A stretch of DNA of 59,754 nt from Paenibacillus phyllosphaerae (lineage in GTDB: Bacteria; Bacillota; Bacilli; Paenibacillales; Paenibacillaceae): NCBI RefSeq assembly GCF_014192105.1, contig NZ_JACHXK010000020.1, positions 66,521 to 126,274 on the forward strand, written 5' to 3'. Shown here one piece after another: positions 48,173 through 57,185 of the stretch. Made by a program: the position numbers and the translations under genes. Positions within the stretch are counted from its first letter, which is position 1; every line of letters begins with the position of its first letter. The notes below the pieces were generated by a model, which saw only the letters and a program-made list of their open reading frames with translations, was not told the origin of the DNA and searched no databases.

Positions 48173-48523
48173 ATGCCGTGCCCTTGCCCTCCCAAACGCC
48201 GCTTGCGCAAACGGAGCGCCAATCGAAAACGCAGACGTAGCCGCAAGCCGCGAATTACCGCCAGAACCTACCTGTATTACGCCATCTCTGATGGGGTAAG
48301 CCGCGAATATGGCCATCAAGATCGAGTCGCCGGTTATGGGGTAGATAATCAAATCCCAGATCCCGCAACCGTATCTCTGACCAATATATTTATCAATGGC
48401 GTGCTGCAGCCTTCTCCCCTTTTCCGTATCAGCAAAGGGACAATTTGCTTTCTATCCGCAGATGTACCGGAGAAAGGCGTGCCGATCCTCGTGCAATCGA
48501 TCCGTTTCCGAGAAAGGAGGTGA
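48173..48523 (+). CDS. DUF4183-like protein
   Basis: 116 residues. A very basic N-terminus (Cys, Pro, Arg and Lys, residues 1-30) is followed by YYAISDGVSREYGHQDR and TNIFINGVLQPSPLFRISKG, which resemble DUF4183, a small beta domain found in Bacillus and Paenibacillus. The assignment is from memory. AAGGGGTGAT lies nine nt before ATG 48173. It is followed six bp later by a second gene of the same family, so they form a pair. A spore-surface or coat role has been suggested for related proteins, but nothing here proves it. Confidence 0.65.
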   Translation: MPCPCPPKRRLRKRSANRKRRRSRKPRITARTYLYYAISDGVSREYGHQDRVAGYGVDNQIPDPATVSLTNIFINGVLQPSPLFRISKGTICFLSADVPEKGVPILVQSIRFRERR

Positions 48524-48529
48524 GAAAGA

Positions 48530-48949
48530 ATGCCCCCATCCCTGATCAAGCTGTTCGTCGCTGCTTCGGCAACGGCACCGGTCGCTACAGGAGGAACCAT
48601 CGACACGGCCGTAACCCCGGTTGTCACCCGCTTCGTCGCGGTCATGGACCCTGGCATGATTACCGGAGGAGCTACGGTCATTCCTGCAGCAAGCTTCGCC
48701 AATGACAACGGAGATCCGATCACAGACCTGCCTGCTCCGCCGACCGAAGGCTACTACAACGTGTATGTGAACGCGGTCCTCCAGGAAGCGAACCTGTCCA
48801 CCTTAACCCAAACGGCCCTTACCCTAGATACGGTTGCGATTCCAGCCGGCGCTCCGATTATTCTCGAGGTTGACGACTTCTCAGCGACGACATCCACCAT
48901 GACTGTGCCGCCGACAATTTCGACGCCGACGATTACCATTACGACCTAA
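48530..48949 (+). CDS. Second DUF4183-like protein, Thr/Ala/Pro-rich
   Basis: 139 residues, very poor in charged residues apart from Asp and Glu, rich in Thr, Ala and Pro. YYNVYVNAVLQEANLS resembles the INGVLQ segment of the preceding protein, so the pair probably arose by duplication. The end PTISTPTITITT is low-complexity. AAAGGAGG lies nine nt upstream of ATG 48530. No signal peptide is clear. Confidence 0.65.
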   Translation: MPPSLIKLFVAASATAPVATGGTIDTAVTPVVTRFVAVMDPGMITGGATVIPAASFANDNGDPITDLPAPPTEGYYNVYVNAVLQEANLSTLTQTALTLDTVAIPAGAPIILEVDDFSATTSTMTVPPTISTPTITITT

Positions 48950-48974
48950 TTATATCTCGCCTTGCAAGCAGAGC

Positions 48975-49013
48975 GAAGCCCCTTCTTCCGATCCATTGGG
49001 AGGGGGTTTCCGT
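48975..49013 (+). terminator. Terminator after the DUF4183-like pair
   Basis: GAAGCCCC pairs with GGGGGTTTC around a G/A-containing stem, followed by CCGTCTG; the tail is poor in T, so its strength is uncertain. Confidence 0.45.
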
Positions 49014-49075
49014 CTGATCCTGTCCCTCCTTCAACTTCACGCCAAGGACAAGCCATAATGGAACCTAAATCAACA

Positions 49076-49102
49076 AGCCCCAAACCAAATTGGTCTGGGG
49101 CT
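49076..49102 (-). terminator. Terminator of the exonuclease gene
   Basis: AGCCCCA/TGGGGCT stem with an inner ACCAAA/TTTGGT on the minus strand. The T tail is short. Confidence 0.65.
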
Positions 49103-49119
49103 GTCTGCCGTAAAGGATA

Positions 49120-50004
49120 TTAGCTTATAAGTGCCGTTAAGCTGCGGAACTCCAGTTCCTCGAACTTGTTCAATACTTGCGCTCTATTCACGGACCAGAC
49201 GGACAGCGAATAATCGACTTCCAACGGCACGTCGCATTTGATCGTCGCGAGCTCGCGGGATAGATGCAGCATCGCAAGATCCGCTTCGATCTTGACCTTC
49301 ACCGACTTGGACAGCGAATCGAGGTTGGCCAGAATGCCATCCACCGAACCGTACTCCTGGACCAGCTTGTGAGCGGTCTTCTCGCCGATCCCGCGTACGC
49401 CAGGGTAATTATCAGAAGTGTCGCCCATCAGACCTTTGACGCAGATAACCTGCGCCGGGGTCAGCTGCCGTTCTTCAAGCAATGCCGCAGGCGTGTAGAC
49501 TGCATAATTGCCGAACCCTTTTTTCATAATAACAACCGTTACCTGCTCATCCACAAGCTGCAGCAGATCTTGGTCGCCGGATAAGACGAACACTTCGGCT
49601 TGCTGGCTGAAGCGTCTTGCCAAGGTGCCGATGCAATCGTCCGCCTCATAACCGACCATGCCGATATTCGGCACGTCGAAGCTCGCGACAACCTCCTTGA
49701 CCAGATCGAACTGCGGGATCAAATCTTCTGGGGCGTCCGGGCGATTGGCCTTATATCCATCGAACTGTGCCGTACGGAACGTCGTGCTTCCCATATCCCA
49801 GCAGCATATAACATGGGTGGGCTCGAACTTCTGAACCGCATCCATAAAATAACGCACGAATCCGTATACCGCGTTCACCGGTATGCCGGTGCTCGTCCGG
49901 CGTACGCTGCCGCCGTAATTGTTCGCGAAGAAAGCGCGGAACAGCAGCGCCATCCCGTCGACCAGCAGCAGGCGCTCGCCTCTAGCTTGTTGGTGCTCCG
50001 TCAT
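49120..50004 (-). CDS. 5'-3' exonuclease (Pol I N-domain-like, YpcP/ExoIX)
   Basis: 294 residues. The 5'-nuclease domain without a polymerase: LLLVDGMALLFRAFF at the N-terminus (first Asp of the metal site), DMGSTTFRTAQFDGYKANR, MVGYEADDCIGTLARR (acidic pair), LSGDQDLLQLV, and a helix-3-turn motif MGDTSDNYPGVRGIGEKTAHKL. All metal ligands look intact. GAGGAG lies eight nt before ATG 50004. It is last in the gene run that begins at 53765, separated from the aminotransferase by 70 bp. It probably processes replication or repair flaps. Confidence 0.92.
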   Translation of the reverse strand: MTEHQQARGERLLLVDGMALLFRAFFANNYGGSVRRTSTGIPVNAVYGFVRYFMDAVQKFEPTHVICCWDMGSTTFRTAQFDGYKANRPDAPEDLIPQFDLVKEVVASFDVPNIGMVGYEADDCIGTLARRFSQQAEVFVLSGDQDLLQLVDEQVTVVIMKKGFGNYAVYTPAALLEERQLTPAQVICVKGLMGDTSDNYPGVRGIGEKTAHKLVQEYGSVDGILANLDSLSKSVKVKIEADLAMLHLSRELATIKCDVPLEVDYSLSVWSVNRAQVLNKFEELEFRSLTALIS

Positions 50005-50074
50005 CGTTCTTATCTCCTCTACTGCTTGTTGTCTCGCACTTGATGTCTATTCTATTATATCGGCATCTGCCCTT

Positions 50075-51280
50075 CTATTGTTCACCGCGAATAAACTTAC
50101 CGATTCTGGAAGCGGCCTCCAGCAGCTTAGACTCGTCTTCGACCAGCGCGATCCGCACGAATCCTTCGCCTTCCGAGCCGAAGGCATCGCCCGGAATGAC
50201 CGCCACGCCTTGCATGCGCAGCATTTCCCGGGAAATTCGACGCGAGGTCCAATCTTCCGACAGCCCCCATTCCATCTTAGGCAGCTGCGCCCAGACGAAC
50301 ATCGTAGCGCTAGGTTTCGGAACGATCCAGCCTTCCGCCGCCAGCGCCTCAATGAATAGGTCTCTGCGTTTCTCGTAAATATGGCTGACCGGTTGGTGAA
50401 CGCCTGCCATATCGTCCGACAGCGCTGCGATCGCCGCTTCTTGAACAGGCAGGAACACGCCGTAATCGATATTCGCCTTCAGCTCGCCGAGCGCCGATAC
50501 GACGTCCCGGTTGCCTGCGAAGAAGCCGATTCGGCCGCCGGCAAGATTGAAGCTCTTGGACATCGAATGGAATTCGACCGCATAGTCGATCGCTCCCGGC
50601 ACTTCAAGGATGCTTGGCGGGCGGCAGCCGTCAAAGGCCATCTCCGAATAGGCCAAATCGTGGACGATCAGCACGCCGTGCTGCTTCGCCGTCTCGACCG
50701 CTTTCGTGAAAAAAGCCAAATCGGCCACAGCCGACACCGGGTTGCTCGGGTAATTGAGCAGCATGAATTTGGCGCGCTGCCAGACCTCGTGCGGAATCGC
50801 TTCGAAATCCGGCAAGTATCCATGCTCAGGACGGAGCGGCATCAGGTAGGGGTCGATGCCGGCAACCGCTAGCCCCGCCGCATAGACAGGGTAGCCGGGA
50901 TTCGGGATGAGCGCTACATCGCCGGGATTGCAGAGCGCAAGAGCAAGATGACCGAGCCCATCCTGCGAGCCCATCAGCGAGACAAGCTCGGTATCGGGAT
51001 CCAGCTTCACGCCGAACCGGTGGTTCATCCACTCTGCGGCTTTCCCCAAGTAGGCGCGAGTGCCCTTCGTCCCCGGATAACGGTAGGCGTCTGGCCTTAA
51101 TGCAGCATCGGCCAGCACCTGCCGGACCCGCTCGGAAGGCGGCTTGTCCGGACTGCCAATGCTAAGATCGATGACCGCAAGTCCAGCCTGCACCGCTTCA
51201 TGTTTCCAATTCGCTACCTCGGCAAAGATCGAGGAACCCAGCCGGGAGAGCCTATCCGCTCGCCACACTTTCTTCGTCAC
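50075..51280 (-). CDS. Class I aminotransferase (DapL/PatA-like)
   Basis: 401 residues from GTG 51280, eight nt after AGGAGG; the 16 extra codons would run into the preceding gene. PLP fold-type I: SQDGLGHLALALCNPGD near residue 105, LLNYPSNPVSA near 175, VHDLAYSEMAFD near 205, and the PLP lysine in SMSKSFNLAGGRIGF near 240. It is of the size and layout of LL-diaminopimelate or other N-acetyl-free aminotransferases, but the substrate is not decided by sequence. Confidence 0.85.
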   Translation of the reverse strand: MTKKVWRADRLSRLGSSIFAEVANWKHEAVQAGLAVIDLSIGSPDKPPSERVRQVLADAALRPDAYRYPGTKGTRAYLGKAAEWMNHRFGVKLDPDTELVSLMGSQDGLGHLALALCNPGDVALIPNPGYPVYAAGLAVAGIDPYLMPLRPEHGYLPDFEAIPHEVWQRAKFMLLNYPSNPVSAVADLAFFTKAVETAKQHGVLIVHDLAYSEMAFDGCRPPSILEVPGAIDYAVEFHSMSKSFNLAGGRIGFFAGNRDVVSALGELKANIDYGVFLPVQEAAIAALSDDMAGVHQPVSHIYEKRRDLFIEALAAEGWIVPKPSATMFVWAQLPKMEWGLSEDWTSRRISREMLRMQGVAVIPGDAFGSEGEGFVRIALVEDESKLLEAASRIGKFIRGEQ

Positions 51281-51299
51281 GGCATATGCCTCCTTCGAC

Positions 51300-51659
51300 T
51301 CAGGACCATTCCTGCTCGTATAATTCATCCTTGAATCCGACGGTGACTTTCTTGCCGTCCGTCACGACAGGACGCTTCAGCAATCGGCCGTTCGAGGCGA
51401 GCAGCGCAATCTTCTCTTCGTCGCTCATCGCGCCGATTTTATCTTTGAGGTTCATTTCCTTGTAGACTTCGCCGGACGTGTTGAAAAACTTCTTCAGTTC
51501 CAGACCGCTGAGACGTACCAGCTCCGCAATCGTCTCTTCGGAAGGCGCTGTCTCGAATACATTGTGCTTCGTAAGCTCATGGCCCTTACCCTGCAGCCAC
51601 TTGATCGCCGAGCGGCACGTGCCGCACTTCGGATATTCGTATACGGTTAACTGACTCAT
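51300..51659 (-). CDS. Spx/ArsC-family small thioredoxin-fold protein
   Basis: 119 residues, single ArsC fold. The active motif is C-G-T-C in EYPKCGTCRSAI near residue 12, and the family's RPVVTDGKK lies near residue 96. It resembles YusI and MgsR/Spx relatives; the CxxC supports a redox role rather than arsenate reduction. Its ATG overlaps the rluA stop by 4 bp (51656-51659), and the aminotransferase begins 19 bp after its stop. Confidence 0.85.
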   Translation of the reverse strand: MSQLTVYEYPKCGTCRSAIKWLQGKGHELTKHNVFETAPSEETIAELVRLSGLELKKFFNTSGEVYKEMNLKDKIGAMSDEEKIALLASNGRLLKRPVVTDGKKVTVGFKDELYEQEWS

Positions 51660-52645
51660 GCTTGTTCAATCTCTCCATTCTCCATGCTGTTGTTCTCTTG
51701 CTGCAAGGCGTCCTCCAGCTGCCGCAGATCATCCGGCAAGGACGCTTCCCACTGCATCCATTCGCGCTTCATCGGATGGGTAAACCCGAGCACGGCGGCA
51801 TGCAGCGCCTGCCGGTTCACCATCGCTTCCAGCTCCGGGGATCCTGCCGCTTGACGCTCAGGCGATGCGAAGCCGTACATGCTGTCGCCGATTAGCGGGC
51901 AGCCCAAATGTTTCATATGCACCCGGATCTGATGGGTTCTCCCTGTCTCGAGCTTCAGCTTTATCTTGGAAGCTGCGCCGTTCCGGTATGCGGCGACCGT
52001 CTCATAATGCGTAACGGAGGGATAACCCTCCGGGGTAACGATACGGATATGGGGCGAATCCGGATCGCGGTCGATCGGTTCATTGACCGTGCCGACTGCG
52101 ATCTGGGGCGCGTTATATACATAAGCGAGATAGGATTTGTGCACCTCGCCGGCTTGAAGCTGTTCGGACAGCTGCTGGTGGATATACGGATTCTTGGCAA
52201 TGGCAACCAGACCCGATGTATCCTCATCGAGCCGGTGAATCGGCCGGAAACGGACTGCCTCTCCCCGCTCCTGCCAGTGATGGACGACGCCGTTCGCTAA
52301 TGTGCCCGTATAGTGCCCATGCGTCGGATGGACGACGATGCCCGGCGGCTTATTCACAATAAGCAGGTCACGATCCTCGTAGACGATATCCAGCGCCATC
52401 GGTTCCGGAAGAATATCATCCGATCGTTCCTGCTCCATGCGCAGCTCGACAAGATCGCCCGCCTTCACGCGGTCATTCGTATAGACCCTCTGTCCGTTGA
52501 CGGTGATGCCCTGCTCCGTCAGCTTCAGCCGGGAGAGCAGCTTGCGCGAGACGCCGAGACGCCGCTCCACGAGCGTCCGCACCATCATGCCGTCATCCTT
52601 CATTTCAACGACAAGCGAAAGCGGCTCATAATACTGCATCGTCAT
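51656..52645 (-). CDS. RluA-family pseudouridine synthase
   Basis: 329 residues. An S4-like N-terminal RNA-binding stretch (VSRKLLSRLKLTEQGITVNG) is followed by the catalytic domain with HRLDEDTSGLVAIAKN near residue 137 (catalytic Asp). GRTHQIRVHMKHLGCPLIGD near residue 230 is also typical. This is the RluD-like layout, modifying 23S rRNA, but subfamily members are hard to separate. It overlaps pduO by 4 bp and the ArsC-like gene by 4 bp. Confidence 0.92.
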   Translation of the reverse strand: MTMQYYEPLSLVVEMKDDGMMVRTLVERRLGVSRKLLSRLKLTEQGITVNGQRVYTNDRVKAGDLVELRMEQERSDDILPEPMALDIVYEDRDLLIVNKPPGIVVHPTHGHYTGTLANGVVHHWQERGEAVRFRPIHRLDEDTSGLVAIAKNPYIHQQLSEQLQAGEVHKSYLAYVYNAPQIAVGTVNEPIDRDPDSPHIRIVTPEGYPSVTHYETVAAYRNGAASKIKLKLETGRTHQIRVHMKHLGCPLIGDSMYGFASPERQAAGSPELEAMVNRQALHAAVLGFTHPMKREWMQWEASLPDDLRQLEDALQQENNSMENGEIEQA

Positions 52646-53217
52646 TTGCTCTTCTTCCGGAACACTTCCGCGCTGCGCACATATTCCACGTCGGGCACGT
52701 CAAGCGCTGCATTCGCGCTGCGCGCAACGGCGAAGAAATAGTCGGACAGGCGGTTCATATAGACCAGCACATCGTGGTTGATCTCCGTCTCGCCAGCCAA
52801 AGTGACGATCAAGCGCTCCGCGCGCCGGCATACGGTGCGGCATACATGGAGCAGCGCAGACACTTCGCTGCCGCCGGGCAGAATGAATCGCGTCACTTCC
52901 GGAGCGGCCGCGATATGGGCGTCGATCCAGCCCTCCAGCCGAACGGCCGGTTCACCGTCCAGCTTGTACTCCTTGCCCGCAGGGTCGGCGAATGCCAAGT
53001 CCGAACCGCAATCGAACAATTCCTGTTGAATCTCGAGCAGTTCGGCGACAAGCCCTGCCAGCTTCTGCTCGCGCAGCGCGACCGCAGCCGCTTGTCCGAC
53101 GAAGCTGTTCAGCTCGTCGATCGTGCCGTACGTCTCGACTCGAATATCGTCCTTGCGGACTCGGCCGCCTTTTACCGACGTCTGTCCGCTGTCGCCTGTA
53201 CGCGTATATAGCCTCAT
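52642..53217 (-). CDS. pduO: PduO-type cob(I)alamin adenosyltransferase
   Basis: 191 residues. ATP motif YTRTGDSGQTSVKGGRVRK at the N-terminus, then VETYGTIDELNSFVGQA, and RAERLIVTL and NRLSDYFFAVAR near the C-terminus, the conserved active-site block. It converts cob(I)alamin to coenzyme B12. Its ATG overlaps the lipoprotein stop by 4 bp. No B12-dependent enzyme lies in the window. Confidence 0.93.
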   Translation of the reverse strand: MRLYTRTGDSGQTSVKGGRVRKDDIRVETYGTIDELNSFVGQAAAVALREQKLAGLVAELLEIQQELFDCGSDLAFADPAGKEYKLDGEPAVRLEGWIDAHIAAAPEVTRFILPGGSEVSALLHVCRTVCRRAERLIVTLAGETEINHDVLVYMNRLSDYFFAVARSANAALDVPDVEYVRSAEVFRKKSK

Positions 53218-53765
53218 GGCTTCATCAGCTCCTTCAGCACTTCAATCGACAATTCCTTATTCGGGGAGTTCACCGGAATGAAAGCGAGGATATCCTCCTC
53301 CGCATAGCCGGATGCCTTGAAGATCGGCAGACTATCGACCGGAATCGCGAACAGTCCCTTCACTTGTTTCTCGTTGCCGGCTTCATCCTCGACCAGACTC
53401 TCCATCACGCCGGCAGGATAATCCTCAGCCTTGAAATAGTCATCGAGCTGAACGGCCGGACCTTGCGCCGACATCATCGCAAGCGTATCCTTCGGAACTA
53501 GAATAATGCCGTTGCCGCCAGCGGCGATCTCGACAATGAGCTTCTGATCATTGTACATCGGGCTTGAGAAAACTTCGATCTTCTTCGTCTCGCCGAAGGC
53601 GGCCTGCAGCTTCTCCTCCACCTTGACAGCGACTTCCGTGTTCATATACTCCTTTGGCATGGCAAAAATCTTCAAATCCGCTTCGTCTCCGCAACCCGCC
53701 AAAAATACCGCCGCAAGCATCAAAAGCAGCAGCAGGCTGGTCAACTTCGTTGTCCTTTTCTTCAT
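53214..53765 (-). CDS. Lipoprotein, unknown function
   Basis: 183 residues from ATG 53765; GTG 53771 is a possible alternative. The lipobox is LAGCGDEADLK (Cys at about residue 24). The mature part has a segment QKLIVEIAAGGNGIILVPKDTL and resembles part of a substrate-binding fold, but no family was recognised. First gene of the tightly packed cluster that includes PduO and RluA; the functional link is unknown. Confidence 0.72.
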   Translation of the reverse strand: MKKRTTKLTSLLLLLMLAAVFLAGCGDEADLKIFAMPKEYMNTEVAVKVEEKLQAAFGETKKIEVFSSPMYNDQKLIVEIAAGGNGIILVPKDTLAMMSAQGPAVQLDDYFKAEDYPAGVMESLVEDEAGNEKQVKGLFAIPVDSLPIFKASGYAEEDILAFIPVNSPNKELSIEVLKELMKP

Positions 53766-53893
53766 CCTAGGCACGTGCTCCCCCCACAAATATGGTCTAT
53801 GTCAACTATATCATATCTATCGGCTTGCCCACACCATCGGCAGTCTCGGTCACGGAACGGACACATCCGAGGGATTGCCGCTCATAGGCAAAA

Positions 53894-53917
53894 GCCGCCT
53901 CCTCTACCGGAAGCGGC
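53894..53917 (-). terminator. Terminator of the spore-coat operon
   Basis: GCCGCTTCC/GGAGGCGGC stem with one G-U pair, then TTTTG on the minus strand, below the CotS-like gene. Confidence 0.75.
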
Positions 53918-53922
53918 CGCTA

Positions 53923-54945
53923 TTATTTGAGCGCATTATTCACGATCGTATCCCATTGAGCCAGCATCTGAAGCCGATTCTTGTCGTCTTGAATCATCGC
54001 TCCCAGCTTGCGGTTGGTGACCTCCAAGGTCCATTCCAGCCGGCCGGTAAAATATTTGTTCGCCAGCCCGTAGAAGAGGTGCGGGAATAGCAAGTCGGCG
54101 TAGATGACGCTGCACTCTTCCTTGGTGAGCGGGTGGCGCTCGTGGTAGGCGCGCAGCATCGCGGTTGCCTTCACCGCGCTCCAGCCGGTCTTCTTCATGA
54201 CTTTATTGAAAATCTTGCGGATGTCCCGCGCCGGCAGATCCAGCGTAATCGAGTCCATATCGATAATATAGAAGCCTTTGCTCGTCTTAATCAGGTTACC
54301 GGCGGCAAAGTCCTGGTGGCACAGATTCCGCTGGACGGATACCTTGTTCACCCACCGCCGGTACGCATTCCCTTGAATGACGGCGAGCGCCTCATTCCCC
54401 TGTTTGATATACGCATCAACATGCTGCATGAACAGCTTGGAGAAGGTGCTGCTGCTGCGGTTCGCCAAGGCTTTGAACAGCTCGAGATTATCCAGATGGT
54501 TCTGGTATCCGTTCTCCCATCGGCCCAGGTGGTTCCGCGATTTCGTTCCGCGGTTCGCTTGGAAGCCCCGGGAAGCGATATGGAATTTCGCCATCTCGCG
54601 CATAATTTGGTTCAACTCTTCGCCCGTATAACCGATCCGCCCCGTGGTCTGGACGGCCTCCGACAGCACATAGCAGGCACCGTTCGCATCCTCGGCGAAA
54701 TCGACGCCTTCACGGGTCGCGACAATACGCGGAATGCTGGCGCCGTTATTCTGTAGATGCTTGGTCGCTTGCATGAGGAAGAGCAGACGTTCCTTACGGG
54801 CCGGCGATTTTTTCAGAATCTTCGTCCCGGTAGACGTCTCTACCGTCCACGCTGCCTTCTTCCCTTTATCTTGAATGATTCTGACGCTCTTGACCTGAAT
54901 GGGATACTGAGCCAATATCGCGGTAACTTGGGATTGGATGGCCAT
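53923..54945 (-). CDS. CotS-family spore coat kinase-like protein
   Basis: 340 residues. Choline/aminoglycoside-kinase-like fold: lysine region KILKKSPARKERLLFL near residue 43, catalytic loop H210-x-D212-x4-N217 (CHQDFAAGN), and IIDMDSITLDLPARDI near 227-241 with the metal-binding Asp. In B. subtilis CotS is encoded next to CotSA, a glycosyltransferase, and sits in the spore inner coat; the same order is seen here. It starts 4 bp after the glycosyltransferase stop. Confidence 0.9.
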   Translation of the reverse strand: MAIQSQVTAILAQYPIQVKSVRIIQDKGKKAAWTVETSTGTKILKKSPARKERLLFLMQATKHLQNNGASIPRIVATREGVDFAEDANGACYVLSEAVQTTGRIGYTGEELNQIMREMAKFHIASRGFQANRGTKSRNHLGRWENGYQNHLDNLELFKALANRSSSTFSKLFMQHVDAYIKQGNEALAVIQGNAYRRWVNKVSVQRNLCHQDFAAGNLIKTSKGFYIIDMDSITLDLPARDIRKIFNKVMKKTGWSAVKATAMLRAYHERHPLTKEECSVIYADLLFPHLFYGLANKYFTGRLEWTLEVTNRKLGAMIQDDKNRLQMLAQWDTIVNNALK

Positions 54946-54949
54946 TGCT

Positions 54950-56215
54950 CTACCTGCCCCTTGCCGTTAGTCTTTTCGTCTGGCGGCTTGCGCGTTTGCT
55001 CGTCGTCAGCGGCTTGCTCTTCCGCTTGCGCTTCTTGCCCCATCGGCTCAATGTAGCCGTCTGCATCGGCGTCGGTTCGCTGTTATAAGCTTCCATATAG
55101 ACATTGTTCAGACGGTCGGCGACATGATTGAACGTAAAGGCGGTGTCGACCTTCTGACGTCCGGTGCGCGCCATCTTCATCGCCATCTCCCGGTTCGACA
55201 ACATATAGTTGATCGCGCTTGCGAACGACTCCACCTTGTTGTATTCCTTGACGATAAAGCCGTTGACGCCATGCGCGATGACCTCGCCATTGCCGCCGCG
55301 GTTCGTCGTGATGATCGGCGTCCCTGCCGCCATCGCCTCGTAATGAACCCGTGCCAGCGGCTCTTGCCACTGCGAGCTGCAGACGAAGACGTCGCCCATC
55401 AAGAAGTAATTCTGAATTTCGTTGGCCGGAACATACTTCGTGAAGATGACCTTCGTGCCGTACGGCTTGGCAAGCCGCTGCAGGATGCGCCCATAGTTGT
55501 CCACCGCGTCGTCGCTGAACCACCGGCCGCCGACAATGACCAGAACGGCCTCCGGATGTTTCTTCAGCACCGAATCCATGGCCTGGATGAGCAGATGCGG
55601 CCCTTTCTTGATGCTAAGGCGGCCGACGAACAGAATAACCTTCTTGTTCTGTACGCCGTATTTAGCACGCAACGATTTGCGCAGCTCTTGCCCCTTCGTC
55701 GTCCACCGCGATGGGAAGGTCGAAGGGTCGAAGCCCGAGTAGACCGTTCTGGCTTTGCTCTCCGAACCGGCCACGCGGTCGGTGACCGTCTTCTTGATGA
55801 AGTCGCTGACCGACGTAATTCGCGTCGCATAACGCACGCAGAGCTCCGCCTCTTCATCCGTCAGCTTATGGGCAGCGAACATTTCGTTGTGCAAACTGAC
55901 GATGAAGCGGCTCCCAGGCGAGGCGGCCTTCAGCCGAATCAAATTTCTGGGGCGGTTAAAGACGTGCACCACATCAAAGGTATGCTCCTTCAAAGAAGCC
56001 GCCACGTCCTTGATATAGCTCTCTCGCGGAAAACGGAAGTATCTTACGCCATTCTTCACTTCATAGTTCGGAAGCTGAGGGTCTGTAATCGAGTAGACCG
56101 TCATCTGATGCTTCTGGTTTAGAATCGGAATGACACCGTCAATCATGATCTGAATCGCCCCGCCCTTAATCGCGGGGCTCGGTAGTTTCTCGGTGCACAC
56201 GTACGCAAGCCTCAT
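54950..56215 (-). CDS. CotSA-like GT4 glycosyltransferase with basic tail
   Basis: 421 residues from ATG 56215 (AAGGAGG 12 nt upstream). GT-B fold: KGGAIQIMIDGVIPILN near residue 18, VILFVGRLSIKKGPHLLIQA near 195, and donor site SSQWQEPLARVHYEAMAAGTPI near 280 with the E-x7-E layout. The last 30 or so residues are extremely Lys/Arg-rich and probably disordered. It lies between an epimerase and a CotS-like kinase in a spore-type polysaccharide operon; CotSA is the closest named match. Confidence 0.88.
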   Translation of the reverse strand: MRLAYVCTEKLPSPAIKGGAIQIMIDGVIPILNQKHQMTVYSITDPQLPNYEVKNGVRYFRFPRESYIKDVAASLKEHTFDVVHVFNRPRNLIRLKAASPGSRFIVSLHNEMFAAHKLTDEEAELCVRYATRITSVSDFIKKTVTDRVAGSESKARTVYSGFDPSTFPSRWTTKGQELRKSLRAKYGVQNKKVILFVGRLSIKKGPHLLIQAMDSVLKKHPEAVLVIVGGRWFSDDAVDNYGRILQRLAKPYGTKVIFTKYVPANEIQNYFLMGDVFVCSSQWQEPLARVHYEAMAAGTPIITTNRGGNGEVIAHGVNGFIVKEYNKVESFASAINYMLSNREMAMKMARTGRQKVDTAFTFNHVADRLNNVYMEAYNSEPTPMQTATLSRWGKKRKRKSKPLTTSKRASRQTKRLTARGR

Positions 56216-56240
56216 CTTACGCTGCTGCCTCCTTGACAAG

Positions 56241-57185
56241 TCAACTGTACAGCTTCTTGAGATCATCAAGCTCCAGAGATAGCCCCGTCGCCAGTGTTAC
56301 CGCCGGTTCATAGCCCAGCAGTTGGTACGCTCTGGCAATGTTCGCCCACGTATGCTTCGGCTCGCCGCGCGTCGTTCCCGTGTAGTTCACTTTCGCCTGC
56401 TTCCCGGTCAACGTCTCCAAGAGCTGTATGATCTCGTTGACCGAAGCGCGCTCCTTGCCGCCGATATTGATCGTCTCGCCGATCAACCCTGGCTGCAGCG
56501 CAACGGAGGCCGTTCCCCGGACGCAATCGGAGACGAACGTGAAGTCCCTTGTCTGCGTACCGTCGCCATAGACGGAGATCGGCTCATCCTTCAGCATGCT
56601 GCGAATGAAGATATGGAAGGCCATATCCGACCGCTGGCGAGGACCGTATACCGTAAAGAAGCGAAGGACCACTGTCGGGACGCCGTCATTGACGCGATAG
56701 ACGCGGCACAATTGCTCGCCCGTTTGTTTGGTTACGCCGTAAGGAGAAAGCGGCGTGAGCGCGGCATCCTCTGACACCTGCCCGGCTTTCTCGCCATATA
56801 CTGAGGACGTAGAGGCAAATATGAATTTCCGGAGTTTCGTGCCGCGGCAAGCTTCGAGCAGCTGCTGGGTGGCCAATATATTGCTGTCCGCATAATTGGC
56901 GAATGACCGGCCAAAGCTCGACCGAACGCCCGGGATCCCTGCCAGATGGTAGACGATATCGACGCCGTCAAGCGCCTTCGTCCAGTCCAGCTGAAGCATG
57001 TTCGCCCGGATTAGGGTGAATCTCGGATGCTGAAGGATGGAAGCTATATTCCGTGTGCCAATGACACTTAGCTCCTCGCGGACGAATCCATCGACACCGA
57101 TAACGTCGTGCTCGGTTTCATTCAGGAAATATTCGCTGAGGTGCGATCCGATAAATCCGGCCGCGCCTGTTATGAGAATTTTCAT
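56241..57185 (-). CDS. NAD-dependent nucleotide-sugar epimerase
   Basis: 314 residues from ATG 57185; the 84 codons before it are an overlap artefact. Extended SDR: TGAAGFIGSHLSEYF at the N-terminus, ASTSSVYGE near residue 125, catalytic Tyr and Lys in YGVTK near 148, and a C-terminal sugar-binding region. The ATG overlaps the ugd stop (ATGA), so the two are coupled. Most likely it acts on the UDP-glucuronate made by Ugd, as a 4-epimerase, but UDP-glucose 4-epimerase is not excluded. Confidence 0.88.
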   Translation of the reverse strand: MKILITGAAGFIGSHLSEYFLNETEHDVIGVDGFVREELSVIGTRNIASILQHPRFTLIRANMLQLDWTKALDGVDIVYHLAGIPGVRSSFGRSFANYADSNILATQQLLEACRGTKLRKFIFASTSSVYGEKAGQVSEDAALTPLSPYGVTKQTGEQLCRVYRVNDGVPTVVLRFFTVYGPRQRSDMAFHIFIRSMLKDEPISVYGDGTQTRDFTFVSDCVRGTASVALQPGLIGETINIGGKERASVNEIIQLLETLTGKQAKVNYTGTTRGEPKHTWANIARAYQLLGYEPAVTLATGLSLELDDLKKLYS

